From the NCBI RefSeq assembly GCF_001748225.1, contig NZ_BDFE01000015.1:652657-716656 (forward strand): a stretch of 64,000 nt of DNA, in the 5' to 3' direction. This document shows, piece after piece, positions 59,994 to 64,000 of this stretch; the stretch's first letter is position 1; the number at the start of each line of letters is the position of its first letter. Under the pieces are notes generated by a model. It was given only the letters and a program-made list of their open reading frames with translations, did no database searches and was not told the DNA's origin. The stretch comes from Desulfoplanes formicivorans. GTDB lineage: Bacteria; Desulfobacterota; Desulfovibrionia; Desulfovibrionales; Desulfomicrobiaceae. Position numbers and translations under genes: made by a program.

Positions 59994-60839
59994 ATGGCAA
60001 CCAAGATGACACTTTCCGAACTGGCGGCACGCAAGACCGCTGGTCGAAAAATAACCATGGTCACCGCTTATGACTATCCAACGGCGCGGTTGGTAGACAA
60101 GGCCGGACTGGATATGATTCTGGTGGGTGATTCCCTGGGCATGGTCGTGCTTGGGTATGATTCCACGGTACCCGTGACCATGGAGGACATGCTGCACCAT
60201 ATTCGCGCGGTCATGAGGGGGACCCAGCGGGCCTTTGTCCTGGGCGACCTGCCCTTTATGTCCTACCAGGTTTCAGTCGAGCAGGCGGTTGGCAACGCAG
60301 GCCGGTTCATCAAGGAAGGGGGGTGTGACGGAGTCAAGCTGGAAGGAGGGCGCGAAGTCGTTCCCCAGGTACAAGGCTTGTGCCGGGCCGGAATCCCCGT
60401 ATGCGGTCATATCGGCTTGACCCCCCAGACGGCTACCAATCTCGGCGGCTTCAAGGTGCAGGGGAAGGATGCGGCTTCAGCCAGCGCGCTGGTGGAAGAC
60501 GCCCTTGCCTTGCAGGAGGCCGGGGCGTTCATGCTCGTGCTTGAGTGTGTGCCCGATATCCTGGCCCGGGAGATCAGCAGGACCCTGCATATCCCGACCA
60601 TCGGTATTGGTGCGGGCAGGGAGTGCGATGGACAGGTGCTGGTCTTTCATGATCTGGTGGGGCTTTTTGACCGGTTCACCCCGAAATTTGTCAAACGGTA
60701 TGCGCAATTGGAAGAGGTGGTCGTCCAGGCATTGCAAGAATATGGCACCGAGGTGGCCGCGGGGATATTTCCCGGACCCGAGCATTGCTTCGGCATGAAG
60801 CAAGAAGAAGCCGATCGGTTTGTGCGCACAAGGAAGTGA
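59994..60839 (+). CDS. panB: 3-methyl-2-oxobutanoate hydroxymethyltransferase
   Basis: PanB adds a hydroxymethyl group from methylene-tetrahydrofolate to alpha-ketoisovalerate, giving ketopantoate, the first step to pantothenate. ATG 59994 follows AAGGAGAAAG. The TIM-barrel markers are MVTAYDYPTARLVDKAGLDMILVGDSLGMVVLGY (metal-binding Asp), GCDGVKLEGGREV, GIPVCGHIGLTPQTATNLGG (catalytic Glu region nearby), LVLECVPDILAREIS, and IGIGAGRECDGQVLVFHDLVG. It has 281 residues, as usual. Its stop codon overlaps the nitrilase start by one base (TGATG). Ketopantoate reductase (panE) is not in this window. Confidence 0.97.
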   Translation: MATKMTLSELAARKTAGRKITMVTAYDYPTARLVDKAGLDMILVGDSLGMVVLGYDSTVPVTMEDMLHHIRAVMRGTQRAFVLGDLPFMSYQVSVEQAVGNAGRFIKEGGCDGVKLEGGREVVPQVQGLCRAGIPVCGHIGLTPQTATNLGGFKVQGKDAASASALVEDALALQEAGAFMLVLECVPDILAREISRTLHIPTIGIGAGRECDGQVLVFHDLVGLFDRFTPKFVKRYAQLEEVVVQALQEYGTEVAAGIFPGPEHCFGMKQEEADRFVRTRK

Positions 60840-61687
60840 TGGACATGCCCGCTACCCTTGATCTTGCCCTGATCCAGATGCACGCGCTTCCGGATCGGGC
60901 TTTCAATCTCCGAACCATTGATCGTCTGCTTGAAGAGTGCAACGGATGTGATCTGGCTGTCCTGCCGGAAACCGCCATCTGTCTGGGCAACGCCGAGACA
61001 TTGCGGACCAGCGCGCGCTCCCTGGACATGCTCAACAGGGAGCTTGGTAACATGGCCGCGCAACATGGCATGCATGTGCTGTTTGGCGGGGTTCCCGTGA
61101 GACAAGACCATGGTATTTGCAACGCGGCTTTGGCCTATGATCCGAGAGGCAGACTGGTTGCCAGATACGACAAGATACATCTTTTTCAGCTGGACCCGGA
61201 TCACGTGAGCGGGGTGGATGAGACTGCGATCTACGTTCCCGGCCGGGAACCGGTGGTCTGGGAACTTAACGGGTGGAGGATCTGCCTGTCCATCTGCTAT
61301 GATATCAGGTTTCCCGAGCTGTTCAGGGCCTGTGCACCCGTTGATCTCATTCTCTGCCCCATGGCCTTTACCGCCCGAACGGGCGCGGCCCATGGGCGGT
61401 TGCTGCTTCGGGCCCGGGCGGTGGAGAATCAGTGCTATGTGGGCTCGGCTTCCCTGTGCGGGAGGAATGAGGAGACCGGGATGGAGCTGTTCGGGCACAG
61501 CATGGCTGTTGACCCCTGGGGCGAGGTGGTCATGGACCGTGGTCCCCAGAAGGAAGGGGTTGTGCGTGTGAAGTGTGCAAAGCAGAGAATCCGGGCGGTT
61601 CGAACGACCTTACCTGCCTTGCGTCATATGCGCAGGGAATGGTCAAAGGAAATGGATTGTTCGTTGCGGGAGGCACACGTCAGGTAG
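60839..61687 (+). CDS. Nitrilase-superfamily amidase (omega-amidase/Nit-like)
   Basis: A 282-residue carbon-nitrogen hydrolase starting at the panB stop (ATG 60839). The Glu-Lys-Cys triad is clear: AVLPETAICLG (Glu about 44), YDKIHLFQLD (Lys about 119), and LSICYDIRFPELFRA (Cys about 153). ENQCYVGSASLCGRNEETG and HSMAVDPWGEVVMD complete the family pattern. Nit1-type amidases remove side products such as deaminated glutathione, and omega-amidases remove amides of keto acids. Tight coupling to panC-panB suggests it supplies or repairs an intermediate of pantothenate synthesis, but that is inference. Substrate unknown. Confidence 0.9.
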   Translation: MDMPATLDLALIQMHALPDRAFNLRTIDRLLEECNGCDLAVLPETAICLGNAETLRTSARSLDMLNRELGNMAAQHGMHVLFGGVPVRQDHGICNAALAYDPRGRLVARYDKIHLFQLDPDHVSGVDETAIYVPGREPVVWELNGWRICLSICYDIRFPELFRACAPVDLILCPMAFTARTGAAHGRLLLRARAVENQCYVGSASLCGRNEETGMELFGHSMAVDPWGEVVMDRGPQKEGVVRVKCAKQRIRAVRTTLPALRHMRREWSKEMDCSLREAHVR

Positions 61688-61813
61688 GTCTGGGCATGGA
61701 AGGCCGGTGAAGGAGTAAAGCCAGGGATGGGTGCCCGTACCTTTCTTCTGGGATGTGTGCAGATGTCACAGGTGACTGGCTTCTGTTTTCCCCGTCAGCT
61801 TTGTGTCTCACCC

Positions 61814-62386
61814 TTACAACCCGTTCAGAAATTGCTTCGAATCCATGCACTGCACCCCCACATGGGCCATGTCCCTGATATTGGCGGCCGCTATTTCCGG
61901 TGTCTGGGCCGAGCATCCGTCGGTGATCAGGGTTACCTCGTAGTCCAGGCTCAAGGCATCGAACACCGTGGCCCGGACACAATTGGGCAGCTGGGTGCCG
62001 GTAATGACCAGGTGGGCAAGGCCCAATCGTCGGAGCATGAGGTCCAGTTCCGTGAACATGAACGCGCTGAATCGGTTTTTGATGATCCTGTATTCCCCGG
62101 GAAGCGGGGTGAGCTGTTCCGCAATCTGCCAGCCCCATGTGCCCGGAACCACAAAGGGGCGCTCTTCCAGAAATTTCTTGCGGCGCATGTTCTCCACATC
62201 GGATCCGTCCGGACGGTATTCCCGGGTGATGTGGAAGACAGGTCTCCCGGTTTGCCTGAAGACGTGGAGAATGCGCTGGATCACCGGGATGGTGGCCTGG
62301 GCCCCTGCCACATGAAGCACTCCTTTGGGGAGCACAAAGTCGTTTTGCATGTCGATAATCAACAGGGCCATGCTGGTGGCTCGCAT
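61814..62386 (-). CDS. Isochorismatase-fold cysteine hydrolase (nicotinamidase-like)
   Basis: A 190-residue hydrolase starting at ATG 62386, 10 bases after AGGAG. The catalytic set of the family is present: LLIIDMQNDFV (Asp about 14), IKNRFSAFMF (Lys about 105), and ITGTQLPNCVRATVFDALSLDYEV (Cys about 136). VFHITREYRPDGSDVENMRRK is the usual lid region. Nicotinamidase, isochorismatase and biuret or ureidoacrylate amidases share this fold; the TQLPNCV loop resembles ureidoacrylate/peroxyureidoacrylate amidase members slightly more than nicotinamidase. It lies 19 bases downstream of the DUF89 gene on the minus strand, converging on the pan operon. Confidence 0.9.
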   Translation of the reverse strand: MRATSMALLIIDMQNDFVLPKGVLHVAGAQATIPVIQRILHVFRQTGRPVFHITREYRPDGSDVENMRRKKFLEERPFVVPGTWGWQIAEQLTPLPGEYRIIKNRFSAFMFTELDLMLRRLGLAHLVITGTQLPNCVRATVFDALSLDYEVTLITDGCSAQTPEIAAANIRDMAHVGVQCMDSKQFLNGL

Positions 62387-62405
62387 CGCAGATCAGCTCC
62401 TTTGT

Positions 62406-63257
62406 TTAGATGTATTCGAATATGGACGTTTTTTCGGGACGACCCGTCATGGCTGCAACCACGGGACATTTGACCTTGAAGGCAAAATAGATTCCGGTCC
62501 GCTCGCCCTTGAGGGCCTCGAAATTTCCCTGCCCCTTGCTGATGATGACCTCTGCCTGGTCCAGTCGGTGGAGAAAGTCCGGTGTACAGCGTTCAAGAAC
62601 GGTTCCCGGCGTATCAACGCCAGAGGTGATGACCTCGCACCGATCGACCATGCCGACCCGTTTGGCGTCCTCCATGGTGGCATCATTCAAAATGGGCGTT
62701 CCCCGGACCGCATAGGTGACCTTGTGGCCCATGCGAACAAGTTCATCCACAAGCAGGGTGTCCAGGACGATTTCTCCGGCATTGTCTCCCAGAATGAGTA
62801 CTGACCTGGCAGAGGCCAGGTGGTGGCGAAAACGGGGATAATGGGTGGATGCCCACGTAGCGTCGCGTTCTTCGTGCATGGCCTGTTCCCAGGCATGCTG
62901 GGTCGGGGTGCCGGCGTCCATGTAGTTGCCGATGATGGCCAGTCTGAGGGCGTCGAACAGGGGATCGTCACTGGCGGCAAGGGTTGCTCGAAACCCGGGC
63001 AGGAATCGCTGTACCTCGGTATTGGCCTGTTCCTTGACAGCTGCAAAGATGTCTCTGGTGCCCAGAAGGGCGCCCAGTCGTTTGTACATGATCCCGGCCA
63101 GGGCAGGGGGAGAGACGGTCAGATCCAGGGATGGCAACATGGATGCCCATTCCAGAAGCACCTTTTTGTGCAGATCGGCATCCTCTGGATCGATGATTCT
63201 GGCAGCCTTGAGGGCTTGCTGCATGAAGCAGGGTATGCAATCAAGGGTGGTTTGCAT
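62406..63257 (-). CDS. DUF89 / ARMT1-like metal-dependent phosphatase with CxxC N-terminus
   Basis: A 283-residue protein, ATG 63257 after AAGGAT. It belongs to the DUF89 damage-control phosphatase family, prokaryotic type, marked by the N-terminal DCIPCFMQQALKAAR. The metal and phosphate motifs are LILGDNAGEIVLDTLLVDEL, VRGTPILNDATMEDAKRVG, and ISKGQGNFEALKGE. Related proteins dephosphorylate sugar phosphates and, when fused to pantothenate kinase in eukaryotes, damaged 4'-phosphopantetheine. The position next to panC-panB fits a role in pantothenate/CoA repair, but this is inference. It leads an apparent two-gene operon with the isochorismatase-type gene. Confidence 0.9.
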   Translation of the reverse strand: MQTTLDCIPCFMQQALKAARIIDPEDADLHKKVLLEWASMLPSLDLTVSPPALAGIMYKRLGALLGTRDIFAAVKEQANTEVQRFLPGFRATLAASDDPLFDALRLAIIGNYMDAGTPTQHAWEQAMHEERDATWASTHYPRFRHHLASARSVLILGDNAGEIVLDTLLVDELVRMGHKVTYAVRGTPILNDATMEDAKRVGMVDRCEVITSGVDTPGTVLERCTPDFLHRLDQAEVIISKGQGNFEALKGERTGIYFAFKVKCPVVAAMTGRPEKTSIFEYI

Positions 63258-63426
63258 AGCAGATCCTTGTTGATGGGGGAGCGTACCAGCTGAATGCTGG
63301 TGGTGTAAGAGGGGTGCAAAGGAAAGTCAAAATTTCGTGAGGTCAAACCGTATTGAAGGGTTGCCAAGGAAAAGAAATGGTTGGCATATGGGGAAGAAAA
63401 AAGATGAGGAACTGTTGGAAAAGTGT

Positions 63427-63455
63427 TTGACAAAGTCCGGGTCCGCACATAGAAG
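63427..63455 (+). promoter_or_regulatory. rRNA-type promoter P0
   Basis: TTGACA, 17 bases, TAGAAG. It is the first of four similar sigma70-type promoters facing right. It is followed by a GC-rich CGGGG-TAAAG-CCCCG hairpin near 63480. The 742-base region 63259-64000 has no gene and is dominated by these elements. Confidence 0.75.
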
Positions 63456-63618
63456 ACCCATCTCTTGACGCGCTGGCGGGGTAAAGCCCCGGGCCATGTG
63501 CGGTCAAGGACTTGAAATAACGGGATATAATGTATTCATTTCCGACCATGATGGTTCATGTCATGCTTGCTGTTTGCCGGGGCGTTCGGAAGAAACTCCC
63601 GCAAGAGGCACAAAGATG

Positions 63619-63647
63619 TTGACAGCCATTCGGGGCTTGGATAGATA
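63619..63647 (+). promoter_or_regulatory. rRNA-type promoter P1
   Basis: TTGACA, 17 bases (ending CTTGGA), TAGATACTC. It shares the sequence GGATAGATACTC with P2, so the two look duplicated. Confidence 0.8.
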
Positions 63648-63656
63648 CTCCCACCT

Positions 63657-63686
63657 GCCGCGTTGACCATGACGCGGCTGTTTTTT
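63657..63686 (+). terminator. Terminator-like hairpin in the rRNA leader
   Basis: GCCGCGT and ACGCGGC form a 7-bp stem with an 8-base loop, followed by TGTTTTTT, starting about 10 bases after the P1 -10 element. If made, it would stop P1 transcripts very early. Confidence 0.6.
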
Positions 63687-63750
63687 GACTGGCAGTATGA
63701 TGATCTTTGAGGTATAAAGACGGTTTGCAGGTTCGTTGTCAGGCTGGAGC

Positions 63751-63780
63751 GGATTGAACGGATTTTGTTCAAATCAATCC
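63751..63780 (+). repeat. Imperfect inverted repeat before P2
   Basis: GGATTGAAC faces GTTCAAATCAATCC around GGATTTT, just before AAAAAG and the P2 -35. It may be a remnant of the leader duplication or a protein site. Confidence 0.45.
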
Positions 63781-63789
63781 AAAAAGTCA

Positions 63790-63818
63790 TTGACAGTGAA
63801 TGGGGGGTCGGATAGATA
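63790..63818 (+). promoter_or_regulatory. rRNA-type promoter P2
   Basis: TTGACA, 17 bases (ending GTCGGA), TAGATACTC. It is nearly identical in layout to P1, with about 170 bases between the two -35 elements. Confidence 0.8.
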
Positions 63819-63893
63819 CTCTCTCCTCGTCGCGACCGGAGTCATGGGGGCGGCGAAGAGCATTGCAGATACGATCTTTGAAGAAAAAACTTG

Positions 63894-63923
63894 TTGACAA
63901 CCGGATGGTTGAGTGGATAGAAG
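63894..63923 (+). promoter_or_regulatory. rRNA-type promoter P3
   Basis: TTGACA, 18 bases (ending GTGGA), TAGAAG. It is the promoter nearest the right edge, about 80 bases inside the window. Confidence 0.75.
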
Positions 63924-63950
63924 CTCGCTTTCCTGGTAACAACGAGGCAA

Positions 63951-63967
63951 GGTCTTTGACAATTAAA
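63951..63967 (+). promoter_or_regulatory. boxA-like antitermination element
   Basis: GGTCTTTGACAATTAAA resembles the boxA of rRNA leaders. Two shorter copies, GATCTTTGA, stand at 63702-63710 and 63873-63881, each about 60 bases after a promoter. This supports a 16S rRNA gene just beyond the edge; none of the 16S sequence is inside the window. Confidence 0.6.
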
Positions 63968-64000
63968 TAGCGAGTTAGAGCATAAAAGGTTTTAAGCATT

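Noticed and set aside
57450..60200. 916-codon minus-strand frame opposite the symporter and panC
   Set aside because: His/Gln-rich low-complexity translation typical of an antisense shadow; the plus genes are unmistakable.

Overview
The window comes from a Gram-negative bacterium: it has outer-membrane efflux, lipoprotein signals, FtsEX and lytic transglycosylase genes. It most resembles Desulfovibrionales (sulfate reducers formerly placed in Deltaproteobacteria). That placement is inference. It rests on a stand-alone AICAR transformylase followed by a transglycosylase gene and purA, a NikK-M-L-Q-O nickel uptake operon, many PilZ/SpoIIE/TPR signalling proteins, and an archaeal-type aldolase of the aromatic/aminoheptulosonate family. 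Gene density is high and most genes look like ordinary chromosomal housekeeping genes. No prophage, IS element, CRISPR array or tRNA was found.

Layout. 1-10 kb: a truncated FG-GAP repeat protein, a TPR protein, a small four-helix-bundle protein, a kinase-like/PilZ/NIL-ferredoxin/plsY group, an RNase II-type nuclease, AICAR transformylase and an MltF-like transglycosylase. This stretch carries six arrays of a degenerate 7-bp repeat (consensus G-K-R-C-R-C-A), several of them in inverted pairs. 10-18 kb: purA with a strong terminator, a soluble GAF histidine kinase overlapping a receiver-TPR protein, ftsEX, an Asp/Glu racemase and a secreted ABC-type binding protein. 18.5-24.7 kb: an unusual minus-strand operon made of a sensor-SpoIIE phosphatase, a protein fusing two periplasmic sensor-like repeats to an MFS transporter, and a 528-residue protein that I do not recognise. 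25-30 kb: ilvD, a methyltransferase, a class I aldolase (ADH-synthase type) and an RsmB-like m5C methyltransferase. 30-36.6 kb: a TetR-controlled RND efflux operon. 36.7-46 kb: an RluA pseudouridine synthase, a PHP-UvrD fusion helicase, a 52-residue protein outside normal ORF cut-offs, an NrnA-like DHH phosphoesterase, a Pol I with a degenerate proofreading domain, and a solo HsdR-N domain protein.

46-53.5 kb: a 119-residue unknown protein, YjbQ, ilvE, then dnaX-ybaB-recR-recD2 (replication and repair). 53.8-57.5 kb: an ECF nickel transporter operon closed by a strong terminator. 57.6-63.3 kb: an NSS-family symporter, panC-panB-nitrilase, and facing them an isochorismatase-fold hydrolase and a DUF89 phosphatase. 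63.4-64 kb: four tandem sigma70-type promoters (TTGACA, 17-18 bp, TAGA-) and repeated CTTTGA boxA-like elements. This is almost certainly the leader of an rRNA operon whose 16S gene lies just past the right edge.

The parts most worth a second look are the heptad-repeat arrays bracketing the four-helix-bundle gene, the phosphatase/sensor-MFS/unknown operon, the duplicated rRNA promoter leader with an internal terminator-like hairpin, and the DUF89-amidase-pantothenate neighbourhood.
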